A DNA stretch of 64,000 bases from Roseovarius marisflavi (GCF_900142625.1 NZ_FRBN01000008.1:82022-146021), one strand, 5' to 3'; shown: positions 9,819 to 18,819, counted from the first letter of the stretch. Notes: generated by a model not told the origin, from the sequence alone. Numbers and translations: made by a program.

Positions 9819-10886
9819 ATGACCATTCAATTCAACGACGAAACCTTCCGCGATGACTACTCCTTTCATAACTCGGAATGGGCCATCAAACGGTTTCCAT
9901 TTCCGTTCCACGAAGACAGCTACATGTATTCGGTGAACATGGAGCAACATCGCGGCGGGCCAGACGGATCGGTCTTTGAAAAGCGGTTCGATGTCGACGA
10001 ACACTATGTCTCCGAGATGAAAGACCGCGCGCTGGTTCTGGCAGATGATCCGCTGCGATGCCAATCATTGCCGCATATGACATTGGCGGGCTGGGACCTG
10101 CTTGAATTGATCATGGTCAGCAAGTCCGAGGATTATCCAGACCTGTTTGAGTTGCATCGCGACGGCAACGCATGGCGGTGGATCAATAAACCCCTGGGTA
10201 TTGATCACAGCTTCACATTTCTTGACGAGGCCACCTTGCCCTATGGCCCGATGGAATACATCACACGGCAGGCACAGGGCGACTTTGCCGTGCTGGACCA
10301 GCGCGATGACAACCTGTGGATGGACGCAGGCATGGTGACGACCCAGGCCGACTGGTCGCTTGATTTCGACATCGGTATGAATTTCTTTGAATGGCACGCC
10401 CCGGTGCCGCTGGCCCATGAAAAGGGTATCTTCGTGCGGGCGCTCAAGTTTCTTTTGAACATCCAGCAAGGGTCGCCCGCGCGGCGCCTCAACTGGACGA
10501 TGACGGTCAATCCGCTGCTTGATACCTCGCCGGAGAACTATCACAAATGGGGCATCCAAAAAACGACGCTGACGCCTGAAAACATCGGGGCAAAGCAACA
10601 CTTGCGGGTGGAATTGCAGACCTTCTTCCGCCTGCCCCGCTCGAACGCTCTGGTGTTTCCGATCCGCTGCTACCTCTGCAGCTTTCAGGATCTGATGACG
10701 GTGCCCAAATGGGGGCGTCGGCTTCACCGTGTGATCCGGGATTTGCCCGATGAACTGGCAACCTACAAAGGTTTCATCGACAATCGGCCGTTGATGCTGG
10801 ATTACCTGTCGAAATTTGATGATGGCTTGCCCACATCGCCCGGAATCTGGCCTGACCTGGATGTTGAACCTGCCCTGCAAAAATAG
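9819..10886 (+). CDS. dmmC: DmmC, DUF3445 haem-dependent oxidative N-demethylase subunit
   Basis: A 355-residue DUF3445 protein with an ACAGGAG Shine-Dalgarno before ATG 9819. DUF3445 proteins are haem-dependent oxidative N-demethylases of dimethylamine. Conserved blocks visible here include RWINKPLGIDHSFTF-like and RVELQTFFRLPRSNALVFPI sequences near the middle and C-terminus; I cannot assign haem ligands. It closes the dmmDABC set and would be the catalytic subunit, oxidising DMA to methylamine with release of formaldehyde. The neighbouring reductase and zinc-ribbon subunits confirm the assignment. Confidence 0.9.
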   Translation: MTIQFNDETFRDDYSFHNSEWAIKRFPFPFHEDSYMYSVNMEQHRGGPDGSVFEKRFDVDEHYVSEMKDRALVLADDPLRCQSLPHMTLAGWDLLELIMVSKSEDYPDLFELHRDGNAWRWINKPLGIDHSFTFLDEATLPYGPMEYITRQAQGDFAVLDQRDDNLWMDAGMVTTQADWSLDFDIGMNFFEWHAPVPLAHEKGIFVRALKFLLNIQQGSPARRLNWTMTVNPLLDTSPENYHKWGIQKTTLTPENIGAKQHLRVELQTFFRLPRSNALVFPIRCYLCSFQDLMTVPKWGRRLHRVIRDLPDELATYKGFIDNRPLMLDYLSKFDDGLPTSPGIWPDLDVEPALQK

Positions 10887-10891
10887 CGCAA

Positions 10892-11620
10892 ATGCAGGGG
10901 GTCACGCAGTTCATCCGAGGCGCGCGTGTTCTTCTGGTCTTGCTCGCTCTGGGCCAATCGGCGCATGCACAGCCCTGTCGGCTTGCTTTGGTTCTTGCGC
11001 TTGATGTGTCAGGATCTGTTAATTCGGCAGAATACGCTCAGCAGGTCAACGGATTAGCCGCGGCCCTGAATGATCCGGATGTCCGTGCGTTGATCATAGC
11101 TGGAACCGGCGCAGCAGTGTCACTGGCTGTGTTTGAATGGAGTTCGCGCAATCACCGGTATGTCATCCAACCCTGGACCACTTTGGACAGCCATGTTGCC
11201 TTGGACCGCGCCATTCTGCGCATTCGGTCGCATCGAAAAATACGCGCCGGTTTGAAAACCGCACTTGGCACGGCTTTGTCGGTTGGGGCAACGATGTTGC
11301 AGGACAAAACCAATTGCTGGCAAAGCACGATTGATGTGTCCGGCGACGGCAAGAACAATATCGGGCCCTCACCAGCAGATGCATATCGCTTGCCAGAATT
11401 TGAGCGGATTACCGTGAATGCCCTGGTTATAGGTGACCCATCAGATGCCCCTCGGGCCAATTCCAAACAGGCATTGCTGGACTATTACGAACGTGAAGTC
11501 ATCCACGGCCCGGGATCGTTTGCAATGATGGCAAATGGGTATGAGGATTATGCCAACGCGATGCGCCGCAAGCTGATGAAGGAACTGGCCTTGCCAGTGC
11601 TTGGATGGGCTGACTTCTAG
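10892..11620 (+). CDS. Secreted DUF1194 (VWA-like) protein
   Basis: A 242-residue protein with an N-terminal signal (ARVLLVLLALGQSAHAQ, cleavage near residue 27) and LALVLALDVSGSVN, a MIDAS-like DxSxS site of von Willebrand A folds. ISGDG-like IDVSGDGKNN follows in the middle. DUF1194 proteins are exported VWA-like proteins of unknown role, common in alphaproteobacteria. The gene begins 5 bp after the dmmC stop with only a weak ribosome-binding site, so it may be translated by coupling. Its presence in the dmm operon may be incidental. Two conserved Cys (CRL near residue 29, NCWQ near 150) could form a disulfide. Confidence 0.8.
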   Translation: MQGVTQFIRGARVLLVLLALGQSAHAQPCRLALVLALDVSGSVNSAEYAQQVNGLAAALNDPDVRALIIAGTGAAVSLAVFEWSSRNHRYVIQPWTTLDSHVALDRAILRIRSHRKIRAGLKTALGTALSVGATMLQDKTNCWQSTIDVSGDGKNNIGPSPADAYRLPEFERITVNALVIGDPSDAPRANSKQALLDYYEREVIHGPGSFAMMANGYEDYANAMRRKLMKELALPVLGWADF

Positions 11621-11642
11621 CTTTGCTGTGTGTGACTGATGA

Positions 11643-11718
11643 GGGGTTCAGATCCAACGCGGCGACCGCGTCAGATCTGCACCGGCTAAGCGTGGAGGCC
11701 ATTAGCCGGTGCAACCCC
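11643..11718. other. Intergenic element with three-way-junction folding potential
   Basis: Three perfect or near-perfect helices tile 76 bp without gaps. The outer stem is GGGGTT (11643-11648) with AACCCC (11713-11718). Hairpin A is CAGATC-CA-ACGCGG-CGA-CCGCGT-CA-GATCTG (11649-11679). Hairpin B is CACCGGCTAA (11680-11689) with TTAGCCGGTG (11702-11711). It lies between convergent genes (DUF1194 and tmm). Neither strand has a terminal T-run, so it is not an ordinary intrinsic terminator. It may be a structured RNA, a factor-assisted terminator or a recombination-type DNA site. Confidence 0.5.
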
Positions 11719-11730
11719 AGATAAGAAGCC

Positions 11731-13080
11731 TCAGGCTTGCTTTTCGGTTTGAAGATAACTCTCAAGACTATCGTCAAGCGCGTCGACCCAAGGCGTGTGA
11801 TGCGCCGGGGCCATGGTGCCGGTCATCGGGCTGACATAGCCGTGGTTCCGGAATTCCATGATTGCCTGTTTCTTGTGCTTCTTCCATTTGAAGAACGCGT
11901 CGTTTGACGCATCAATATCAAAGGAAGGATAGTCGGTTTCATCAATCAGTTCAGCCGTATAGCCCCCCTGATATTTGATACATGCATAATCATCTTCCAG
12001 GGCATCTTCTTCTGCCTGGCGCCGTTTCCAGTCGGCTTCCATCTCGGCGGCACCCGGCAAATCAATCAGGCCCATGATCGCATCGCGTACCCACCAGGCC
12101 TGAGCATCGAACATGTTGAAGGTGTACCACTGGTCCTGCATCCCGAGATAGAACATGTCGGGGTTGCCGGTATAAACCACGCCTTTGTAGAGATCGTTTG
12201 CCGCCAACCGATTCGCGGTTTTGAGGCGCAGATCGTCCGGCAGGAACGGGAAATGGTGGCGATATCCGGTACAAAGAATGATCGCATCGACCTCTTTGGA
12301 TGTCCCGTCAATGAAGTGCGCGGTATGTCCATCCACGTGATCAAGCGCAGGAACCTCTTGCCAGTTTTCAGGCCAATCATAGCCCATTGGCGCGGTACGA
12401 TGGGCCACCGTGACCGACTTGCAGCCGTATTTCCAGCACTGGCTGCCGATGTCTTCGGCAGAATATGAGGTGCCGAGGATCAGGATATCCTTGCCCTCGA
12501 ACTCGCGGGCTTCGCGGAAATCATGCGCGTGCAGGATGCGGCCCTGGAACGTTTCGAACCCCGGATAGTGGGGAACATTCGGAAAGCTGAAGTGACCAGA
12601 CGCGACAATCACGTGATCGAAATGTTCACGGGTTTCGCTGTCGTCTTCGCAATCGCGAGAGGTGACCTCGAATCCACCGTCGATTGCCCGGACATCGCGA
12701 ACCACTGTATTGAATTTAATGTACTTTCTGACATCTGCCTTTTCCACCCGGCCTTTGATGTAATCAAACAAGACGGCGCGCGGGGGATAGCTTGCGATGG
12801 GTTTTCCAAAATGCTCTTCAAAGGAATAGTCGGCAAATTCCAACCCTTCTTTCGGGCCGTTGGACCAGAGGTAGCGATACATCGACCCGTGGCACGGGTT
12901 GCAATGCTCGTCTACGCCGGTCCGCCATGTGTAATTCCACAGGCCGCCCCAATCCGACTGTTTTTCATAACAAACGATGTCCGGGATCTCCGCACCATTT
13001 GCCGCGGCCGATTGAAAGGCGCGAAGTTGTGCAAGGCCGGACGGTCCGGCCCCGATGATGCAGATACGCTTCTTTGACAT
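11731..13080 (-). CDS. tmm: Trimethylamine monooxygenase Tmm
   Basis: A 449-residue bacterial flavin-containing monooxygenase that oxidises trimethylamine to TMAO with NADPH and O2. The FAD motif GAGPSG is at 10-15. The FMO signature [11 protein letters not shown] is at 178-188, and the NADPH-binding GTSYSAE at 203-209. WENW and [26 protein letters not shown] are typical of the TMA-specific branch. GGGAG lies upstream of the ATG. It supplies TMAO to Tdm encoded in the same island and is transcribed towards dmmC, separated by the structured element at 11643-11718. Other N-oxidising FMOs are possible in principle, but the context makes Tmm very likely. Confidence 0.95.
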   Translation of the reverse strand: MSKKRICIIGAGPSGLAQLRAFQSAAANGAEIPDIVCYEKQSDWGGLWNYTWRTGVDEHCNPCHGSMYRYLWSNGPKEGLEFADYSFEEHFGKPIASYPPRAVLFDYIKGRVEKADVRKYIKFNTVVRDVRAIDGGFEVTSRDCEDDSETREHFDHVIVASGHFSFPNVPHYPGFETFQGRILHAHDFREAREFEGKDILILGTSYSAEDIGSQCWKYGCKSVTVAHRTAPMGYDWPENWQEVPALDHVDGHTAHFIDGTSKEVDAIILCTGYRHHFPFLPDDLRLKTANRLAANDLYKGVVYTGNPDMFYLGMQDQWYTFNMFDAQAWWVRDAIMGLIDLPGAAEMEADWKRRQAEEDALEDDYACIKYQGGYTAELIDETDYPSFDIDASNDAFFKWKKHKKQAIMEFRNHGYVSPMTGTMAPAHHTPWVDALDDSLESYLQTEKQA

Positions 13081-13103
13081 ATTGTTGTCTCCCTGGTTTG
13101 AAT

Positions 13104-13138
13104 GGAACCAAAATTATTATGTGGTTCTTTTTGGTTCC
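13104..13138. promoter_or_regulatory. Inverted/direct repeat in the tmm upstream region
   Basis: GGAACCAAAA (13104-13113) and TTTTTGGTTCC (13128-13138) form an inverted repeat 24-58 bp upstream of tmm. An extra GGTTC at 13123 repeats the right arm exactly 10 bp earlier, which is one helical turn. A related half-site, GGACCAAATTT, recurs upstream of the transporter operon. This is a likely operator, possibly for the GntR-type regulator encoded nearby. Confidence 0.5.
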
Positions 13139-13237
13139 CAACATTGAGCCGATTCCTATACCAATATGTCAACACCAATTAGCACCTGCCGCGATATTTC
13201 TGTCTTGGCCGCCACCGAAGAGCGTGTAAAAGAGCAT

Positions 13238-14539
13238 ATGGAGTCATCAAGTTTTGCACAGCGACTGGCCGTTTCCGGCTCGATGCCACGATTGTCGGTG
13301 GGGATGGCGAAAACTGTTGATATCGGTTTTCTCGCGCCGCTTTCTGGCCAGGTTGAATCCTGGGGATTGCCCGGACTTCACGGGTGTCGCATTTGGGAAC
13401 AGTGGATCAACAACGCAGGCGGCCTTTTGTTTGGCGGGCGACGGTATCCGATTTCCATACATGCCCATGATTGTGGCAGTGATCCCAAAGAGGCGCTCGA
13501 AGGCGCCAGGGAACTGGTGCAGACCCACGACATCAAACTGATGATGATGCTTGGCGGTGACAGCTTTGCGGCTGTGTCAAACTTTCTGCGGGATCGGCGT
13601 ATCCTGACATCGACGCTCCTGCCAAGCGATCTGTCGCCAGACACCCCCTATCTGATTGCGCCCAGTGAGGTGCACCCGATCTATGTGGTGACCGGGGTTG
13701 ACTGGCTGGCGCGGCAGCGGCCCGAGCTAAAGACCGTGGCACTTTGCGCTCAGCAGGATGGCATGGGCCTGCCGTCTTTGGCGACCTATCGCGCGGCCTT
13801 TAGGGCGGCCGGGATCAAGATCGTCAAGGAAACGCAATACCCTGCCGAAGGCGGCGATGTTGCCGCGATCGTACAGCCGATGCTGGATCAAAACCCGGAT
13901 ATTCTGTGCTGGTGCACAAGCTATACGCCGATGGTGCACGCCATGACGGAATATGCTTTTGCGGCCAATTACAAAGGCCAGATATTGACCTGTACGCTGG
14001 ATCACTACGAAGCGCTTGTTGCAAAAACCAGCCCTGAGTTCATGGAGGGCGTTGTCTTTCAGTTTCCTGATTTCGACGATCCGGCGCTTCGGGAAAAGGC
14101 GTTCTTTTTCAACCAGCCCAACGTGTTTTATGAAGAATACAACAACCGCTTTCCCAACAGCTGGAGCGCGGTGAGCTGGGAGTATGCGGCGATTCTCGAC
14201 ATCTGGCATGCCGCTGTCGAAAAGGCCGATACCGTTAGCCCGATGTCTGTTCTGGCCGCGATGAAGCAGCTGGGCCACGTCACCCACGCCTTTGGCCACG
14301 CGGAATGGTGGGGGCAGGATGTGTTCGGAATCGACAATGCCCTGATCGGCGATTGGCCGGTGGTCACGGTGCAGGATGGCAAGGCACGGATCGTCGAATT
14401 CGGGTCGATCCCGAAATGGCTGGCCGCGCATAGCGACCTGTTGAAATCCGAGATGACAAATCTGGGCCAGATGTGGGAACAACGCCTCGGCCGCTCTGTT
14501 CAAAGCCCCGCGCTTGGCACCCGCAGCATCAAGGTCTGA
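13238..14539 (+). CDS. Signal-less LivK-type binding protein (possible cytoplasmic sensor)
   Basis: A type I periplasmic-binding fold (Peripla_BP_5/6), 433 residues from ATG 13238; ATG 13166 would add 24 residues. It is a clear paralogue of the Tat-exported protein at 15650: both share STLLPSDLSPDT, EVHPIY-VTGV-WLA, EFMEG-VFQFPDFDDPAL and GIDNAL-GDWPVV. Unlike that protein it has no RR motif or hydrophobic stretch; its N-terminus, MESSSFAQRLAVSGSMPRLS, is not a signal. It should stay in the cytoplasm. AmiC of the amidase system is a precedent for a cytoplasmic binding protein acting as a sensor. It lies divergent from tmm and tail to tail with the GntR gene. Confidence 0.75.
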   Translation: MESSSFAQRLAVSGSMPRLSVGMAKTVDIGFLAPLSGQVESWGLPGLHGCRIWEQWINNAGGLLFGGRRYPISIHAHDCGSDPKEALEGARELVQTHDIKLMMMLGGDSFAAVSNFLRDRRILTSTLLPSDLSPDTPYLIAPSEVHPIYVVTGVDWLARQRPELKTVALCAQQDGMGLPSLATYRAAFRAAGIKIVKETQYPAEGGDVAAIVQPMLDQNPDILCWCTSYTPMVHAMTEYAFAANYKGQILTCTLDHYEALVAKTSPEFMEGVVFQFPDFDDPALREKAFFFNQPNVFYEEYNNRFPNSWSAVSWEYAAILDIWHAAVEKADTVSPMSVLAAMKQLGHVTHAFGHAEWWGQDVFGIDNALIGDWPVVTVQDGKARIVEFGSIPKWLAAHSDLLKSEMTNLGQMWEQRLGRSVQSPALGTRSIKV

Positions 14540-14546
14540 CGCCGCC

Positions 14547-15275
14547 TTACAGGTCCTGTAGCAACAGTTGCTGTTCTTCGACCAGGTGCAGCTTTATGAA
14601 TTCTACCGCCGATGCGACGTCCCGCGATGCGATGGCATTGAACAGCGTATTGTAGCGCTTTTGATAATCCTGCATGCGTTTGGGCGTCAGAGCACGACGG
14701 CGCAGTTTGTTGCGAAAACTCTGACGATAGGTCTCGATGGCAAGGTTATAGCAAGAGGCAAGAAGCGGGTTGCCCGTACCCTCGGCAATCTGGGTGTAGA
14801 GACGCTCTTCCAGCTCGATGAAGTCGTCCACACTGGTTTGAACGGCCTCAATTTGCGATAGCGTATTGGACAGTTCGGTGATCATGCGGGGCGTCATGTT
14901 GATCACGGCCAGGCGCACGATTTCCGGCTCAAGAATACCGCGCACCACCAGATGGTTTAGCGGGCTGGTATCATCGGCAACGGTATTGGTCTCCACATTG
15001 CGCGGCGCGTTGGATTGGTACGTGACAAAACTCCCAGAGCCGGCGCGCCGACGGATGACATCATGGGTTTCCAGAACATCAAGCGCCTCTCGCACCGTGT
15101 TGCGGGCAACGCCAAGTTCGGTGGCCAGGGTGCGTTCGGACGGCAGGCGCGCGTCCAGAGTGTATTCATCTGACTTGATCCGCGCGAACAGCGTATCAAC
15201 AACGGTCTGCACCGTTGCGCCAATTGGCTGTTCAGAGACAATTCTGGCGGTCTTGTCAGCAATGGGCTTGTTCAT
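14547..15275 (-). CDS. GntR-family (FadR/FCD) transcriptional regulator
   Basis: A 242-residue regulator. The N-terminal winged helix-turn-helix is at about 25-95, with LPSERTLATELGVARNTVREALDVLE and the wing RRAGSGSFV. The C-terminal FCD ligand domain is helical (ILEPEIVRLA, then ELEERLYTQIAEGTGNPLL). ATG 15275 is chosen because GAGGTGA precedes it. It is divergent from the importer operon across 374 bp filled with repeats, the usual layout for local control by an FCD regulator responding to a small carboxylate or amine metabolite. Operators are probably the GGACC-type repeats in that gap. Confidence 0.88.
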   Translation of the reverse strand: MNKPIADKTARIVSEQPIGATVQTVVDTLFARIKSDEYTLDARLPSERTLATELGVARNTVREALDVLETHDVIRRRAGSGSFVTYQSNAPRNVETNTVADDTSPLNHLVVRGILEPEIVRLAVINMTPRMITELSNTLSQIEAVQTSVDDFIELEERLYTQIAEGTGNPLLASCYNLAIETYRQSFRNKLRRRALTPKRMQDYQKRYNTLFNAIASRDVASAVEFIKLHLVEEQQLLLQDL

Positions 15276-15649
15276 CTTCACCTCGAGTCAGTGCACGCAT
15301 CATAGCCGTTCTCACGTCTGGATTGCACCGAGCAAATTCCTGGCACCGAAGACTGGTGGATTTTTGGTCACCCGTCTCATTTGCCTGAAAATAGGGATAA
15401 CCTTTGGAATAAAAAAGGGAAAACAAAGTATTGGTTCAAGAAAAAGGACCAAATTTAGACCAAAAATAAGAGATATGGTGAATTAAGGACCGATTTTCTT
15501 TGCAGAACCTAGAATGTCTGTTAGCGTTCGTAACCAAAGAGGACCAATTTTCACTAAGCGGTACTATTTTTCACTGAGCCGGTACGCATTTAAGAATGGT
15601 CCTCAAGAGAATCGCCCAAAAAGATGGCGACAACATGGGAGAAGAAAAA
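15276..15649. promoter_or_regulatory. Repeat-rich control region of the importer operon
   Basis: This 374-bp divergent gap contains no gene. It holds three direct copies of GGACC-(A/G)A-(A/T)TTT, at 15446 (GGACCAAATTT), 15487 (GGACCGATTTT) and 15541 (GGACCAATTTT). It also has a tandem pair, TTTTCACTAAGCGGTAC (15548-15564) and TTTTCACTGAGCCGGTAC (15568-15585). The DNA is A/T-rich compared with its surroundings. These look like regulator sites around the promoter of the binding-protein gene. Confidence 0.55.
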
Positions 15650-16939
15650 ATGCTATCCAAGATCGTAAAGTCGGGTTTGACGCGCCGAACCTTCCTGCAA
15701 TCAACGGCGGCGGCTGCCGCCGCAAGTTCTTTGCCGCGCATGGCGCTTGCACAGGACAAGGTCATCAAGATCGGGTTTCTGGCCCCTTTGACCGGTGCTG
15801 TTGCGGCCTGGGGTAAACCGGGTCTCGACGGGTGCGAAATCTGGGCCGAGCGGGTCAATGCCGCGGGTGGCATCAAGTTGAGCGACGGCGACTACATGGT
15901 CGAATTCGTCGGTTACGACAACGAATATGACCCCGCCAAGGCGCGCACCGGCGCCACCAAGCTTATCCGCGAGGATGGCGTCAGCTTTATCATGATGCTG
16001 GGCGGCGATACATGGCCGGGCGTACAGCCTGTGGCGGACAAGACAGGCATGCTGTTCTCGACCCTGCTTCCGTCGGATCTGTCGCCTGACACGACAACGC
16101 TCATTGCCCCGGCCGAAGTTCACCCGATCTATAACGTGACCGGTGTTGAATGGCTGGCCGAGAACAAACCTGAGCTGAAAACTGCCGTGATGTGCGCGCA
16201 GGATGACGCGCTTGGCCTGCCCTCCGTGGCAACCTATCTTGCCGCGTTCGAGGCGGCAGGCATCGAGATGCTGGATGAGCCCCTCCTGTTTGACCCCGCG
16301 ACCACCGATTTCGCCCCGGTCGTGACCAAGCTGATCGCCGGAAATCCCGATATCGTGTGCCTCGATACGTGCTATTCGGATTACGTGCATCCCATTGCCG
16401 AACAGCTGTTCCAGCAGGGCTTCAAAGGTCAGATCATCAGCTGCACCGCGGATTTCTATGACCAGATGATTTCCAAGACCTCGGAAGAGTTCATGGAAGG
16501 CTTCGTCTTCCAGTTTCCTGATTTCGACGATCCGGCGCTGAATGCGGATAACATCAACTTTAGCGACCCCAACGGCTTTTACGCCGAGTTCAACAAGCGC
16601 TTTCCGGGTCAATGGGGCGCGGTAAGCTGGGAATACGCCTCGATCATGGATCTGTGGAAGGCCGCCGCCGAAAAGGCCGGATCGGCAGAGCCCGACGCCG
16701 TGATCACCGCCATGAAGGACGGCCAGGGCAAACACGCCTTTGGCGACGCCGATTGGTGGGGTGAAGAGCTGTTTGGGATCGACAACGCGCTTGTCGGTGA
16801 CTGGCCGGTTGTGGCGATTGAAGGTGGCAAAGCCACAATCAAGGAGTTCCGCAATATTCCGGCGTGGTACGAAAAGCACGGCGACCTTCTTGTGAAGCAC
16901 ATGCAGGCCTATGACCAGATGTGGAATCAGCGCGGCTGA
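15650..16939 (+). CDS. Tat-exported LivK-type ABC binding protein
   Basis: A 429-residue binding protein of the branched-chain amino acid/amide/urea class. ATG 15650 is preceded by GGGAGAAG. A twin-arginine signal (LTRRTFLQS, RR at 12-13, then an Ala-rich stretch to ALAQ) directs export of folded protein. The mature part begins VIKIGFLAPLTG, typical for the class. It is the first gene of the importer operon and is followed by a terminator-like hairpin that would favour its own expression. The substrate is unknown. Adjacency to the methylamine island makes an amide, urea-like or amine compound plausible. Confidence 0.88.
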   Translation: MLSKIVKSGLTRRTFLQSTAAAAAASSLPRMALAQDKVIKIGFLAPLTGAVAAWGKPGLDGCEIWAERVNAAGGIKLSDGDYMVEFVGYDNEYDPAKARTGATKLIREDGVSFIMMLGGDTWPGVQPVADKTGMLFSTLLPSDLSPDTTTLIAPAEVHPIYNVTGVEWLAENKPELKTAVMCAQDDALGLPSVATYLAAFEAAGIEMLDEPLLFDPATTDFAPVVTKLIAGNPDIVCLDTCYSDYVHPIAEQLFQQGFKGQIISCTADFYDQMISKTSEEFMEGFVFQFPDFDDPALNADNINFSDPNGFYAEFNKRFPGQWGAVSWEYASIMDLWKAAAEKAGSAEPDAVITAMKDGQGKHAFGDADWWGEELFGIDNALVGDWPVVAIEGGKATIKEFRNIPAWYEKHGDLLVKHMQAYDQMWNQRG

Positions 16940-16949
16940 TTTCTGCAAC

Positions 16950-16973
16950 GGCGGCACAGGTGTCTGTGCCGCC
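16950..16973 (+). terminator. Internal terminator/attenuator after the binding-protein gene
   Basis: GGCGGCACAG-GTGT-CTGTGCCGCC is a perfect 10-bp stem with a tetraloop, followed by GCGTTTTCTT. It lies between the binding-protein and permease genes. Partial termination here would give excess binding protein over membrane components, as is common in ABC operons. Confidence 0.75.
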
Positions 16974-17003
16974 GCGTTTTCTTGACATGAAGAGATTTAA
17001 ACG

Positions 17004-17873
17004 ATGCTGGACCTTCTCGCGCAGACCGGCCTGAATGCTGTGTACGCTGCTAGCTATATCTCGCTTATCGCCGTGGGCCTCGTGCTTATATTCGGCGTTA
17101 TGGGCGTGATCAACTTCGCCCATGGCGAGCTTTACATGGCGGGCGCCTATTCGGTCGTGCTGTTCTATTCCGATTTTGAACTGCCGTTCATGATTGCCGT
17201 GGCGGCGGGGCTGTTGTTTGTCGGCTGTCTTGGTTTGCTGATGGAGCGGACGCTTTTCCGCCCGTTGAAGGACAACCCGCTTGGCGGCTTGGTGGCCTCG
17301 ATCGGTTTCCTGATGATCATGCAGGCCCTGGCCAGCATGGGGTTCGGCGTGCGTATGGAGCATATTCCGCCGGTCACGCAGCATGTCATCGAGTTTTCCG
17401 AACGCGTGCGCCTGCCGATGGCCCGCCTGTTCGTGATCATCGCCGCAGTGGTTTTGCTGAGCGCGCTTTGGATATTCCTGAAGAAGACGCGGTTCGGCTG
17501 GGCGCTAAGGGCCGCCGCGCAAGACCCGGAAGCGGCGGCACTACAGGGCATTTCAATCAATCAGACCGCCCGCATCGCGATGTTCATCGGCGCAGGGCTG
17601 GCCGGAATCGCCGGGGCCCTCACGGCCCCCTTGGTTTCGGTCAATCCGCATATGGGTCATTCGGTCATCGTCACGGCCTTCATCGTGATCATCGTCGGCG
17701 GGGTCGGGTCATTGGAGGGGGCGGTCATTGCCTCGGTCGTCTATGCGATTGTGCATACCTTCGTGACCACCTTCTTTGACGGGGTGATTGCCGACATCAC
17801 CGGGTTGAGCCTGATGTTGCTGGTACTCATCGTCAAGCCGACGGGCCTGTTCGGGAGTGCTGATCGTGCGTAA
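17004..17873 (+). CDS. LivH-type ABC permease
   Basis: A 289-residue inner-membrane permease with about eight transmembrane helices. The GVINFAHGELYMAGAY segment (about 33-48) and the cytoplasmic loop ALRAAAQDPEAAALQGI, which contacts the ATPase, are hallmarks of LivH-type permeases. It is the first membrane component after the binding protein. Its end overlaps the next permease by 8 to 17 bp depending on that gene's start. Confidence 0.88.
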   Translation: MLDLLAQTGLNAVYAASYISLIAVGLVLIFGVMGVINFAHGELYMAGAYSVVLFYSDFELPFMIAVAAGLLFVGCLGLLMERTLFRPLKDNPLGGLVASIGFLMIMQALASMGFGVRMEHIPPVTQHVIEFSERVRLPMARLFVIIAAVVLLSALWIFLKKTRFGWALRAAAQDPEAAALQGISINQTARIAMFIGAGLAGIAGALTAPLVSVNPHMGHSVIVTAFIVIIVGGVGSLEGAVIASVVYAIVHTFVTTFFDGVIADITGLSLMLLVLIVKPTGLFGSADRA

Positions 17874-18819
17874 CTTTTTGATCTTTCTGGCCGGCGCTGC
17901 AGCCCTTCTTGCCTTGCCCCACGGCCTTAGCTTTTCGCAACAGGAAATTCTTGTTTTCCTGACGATCAACATCCTCTTGGTCTCGTCCTACCGGTTGCTG
18001 ACCCTGACGGGTGAATGGTCGTTGGGGCATGTCGTGATCATGGGTGTCGGCGCCTATGCCTCGGCGCTTCTTACCAAGAAGCTTGGGGTTTACGTGCCTG
18101 TCAGCATCTTGCTCGGCGGGATAATTTCTGCGCTGCTGGCCGTCGTTCTGTCATTCCCTCTGTTTCGGATGAAGGGGTTCTATTTCCTCATCGGCAGCTT
18201 TGCCGCAGGTGAGATTATTCGGCTTCTGTGGAAGCGGTTTCGTGATCCCTTTGGCGGAGCCAAGGGCATCAAGGGAATCGACCCGATGCCGGATTTCTCG
18301 ATCGGCATCTATGATTTCGATTTCTTCGAGCCGGTCAGCTATTACTACCTTGCGGTCGTGGTTGTCGCCGCGTGCCTGTGGATCCTCTGGCGGATCGAGC
18401 GAAGCCCGGTCGGCCTGACGTTTCACGCGGTCCACTGGCAGGATAAACTGGCCGAGGCCTCGGGTGTGAACCTGCGCGCTTATCGGACCCTTGCCTTTTC
18501 GATTGCCAGCGGCTTTGCCGGCATCAGCGGCGGCCTGCTTGCGCATTATATCGGTACGATCAATCCCAACAGCTTTGATGTCGAAGTCATGGTGTTTGTC
18601 CTGACGTGGGCCATCGTCGGCGGCACCAGCACGTTTTACGGGCCGATTCTGGGCTGTATCGTCCTGACGGTTCTGAACGAAATCGTCCTGCGCGAATTGG
18701 GGTTCGAACAGATGCGCCCGCTGATTTACGGCGCGATCATGATCCTGTCGATCCTGTTCATGCCCAAAGGACTTGAGAGCGTGGTGCAGAAGATTTTCAG
18801 CCGGAGGGCCAAGCCATGA
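17866..18819 (+). CDS. LivM-type ABC permease
   Basis: A 317-residue permease with eight to ten transmembrane segments and LTGEWSLGHVVIMGVGAYASALL, typical of LivM. GTG 17866 has GGGAG eight bases upstream; an alternative GTG at 17857 has little. The coupling loop KLAEASGVNLRAYRTLAFSIAS and SSTFYGPILG-like end (GGTSTFYGPILG) fit the family. It pairs with the LivH-type permease and overlaps the first ATPase by 4 bp. Confidence 0.87.
   Translation: MRNFLIFLAGAAALLALPHGLSFSQQEILVFLTINILLVSSYRLLTLTGEWSLGHVVIMGVGAYASALLTKKLGVYVPVSILLGGIISALLAVVLSFPLFRMKGFYFLIGSFAAGEIIRLLWKRFRDPFGGAKGIKGIDPMPDFSIGIYDFDFFEPVSYYYLAVVVVAACLWILWRIERSPVGLTFHAVHWQDKLAEASGVNLRAYRTLAFSIASGFAGISGGLLAHYIGTINPNSFDVEVMVFVLTWAIVGGTSTFYGPILGCIVLTVLNEIVLRELGFEQMRPLIYGAIMILSILFMPKGLESVVQKIFSRRAKP

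Noticed and set aside
11636..11718. CTGATGA before the three-helix element, as in a hammerhead ribozyme core
   Set aside because: The required GAAA core after the following stem is missing, and the helices do not match hammerhead topology.
11643..11718. Integron attC-like site
   Set aside because: The outer arms are GGGGTT/AACCCC, not the RYYYAAC/GTTRRRY core, and there is no cassette array or integrase.
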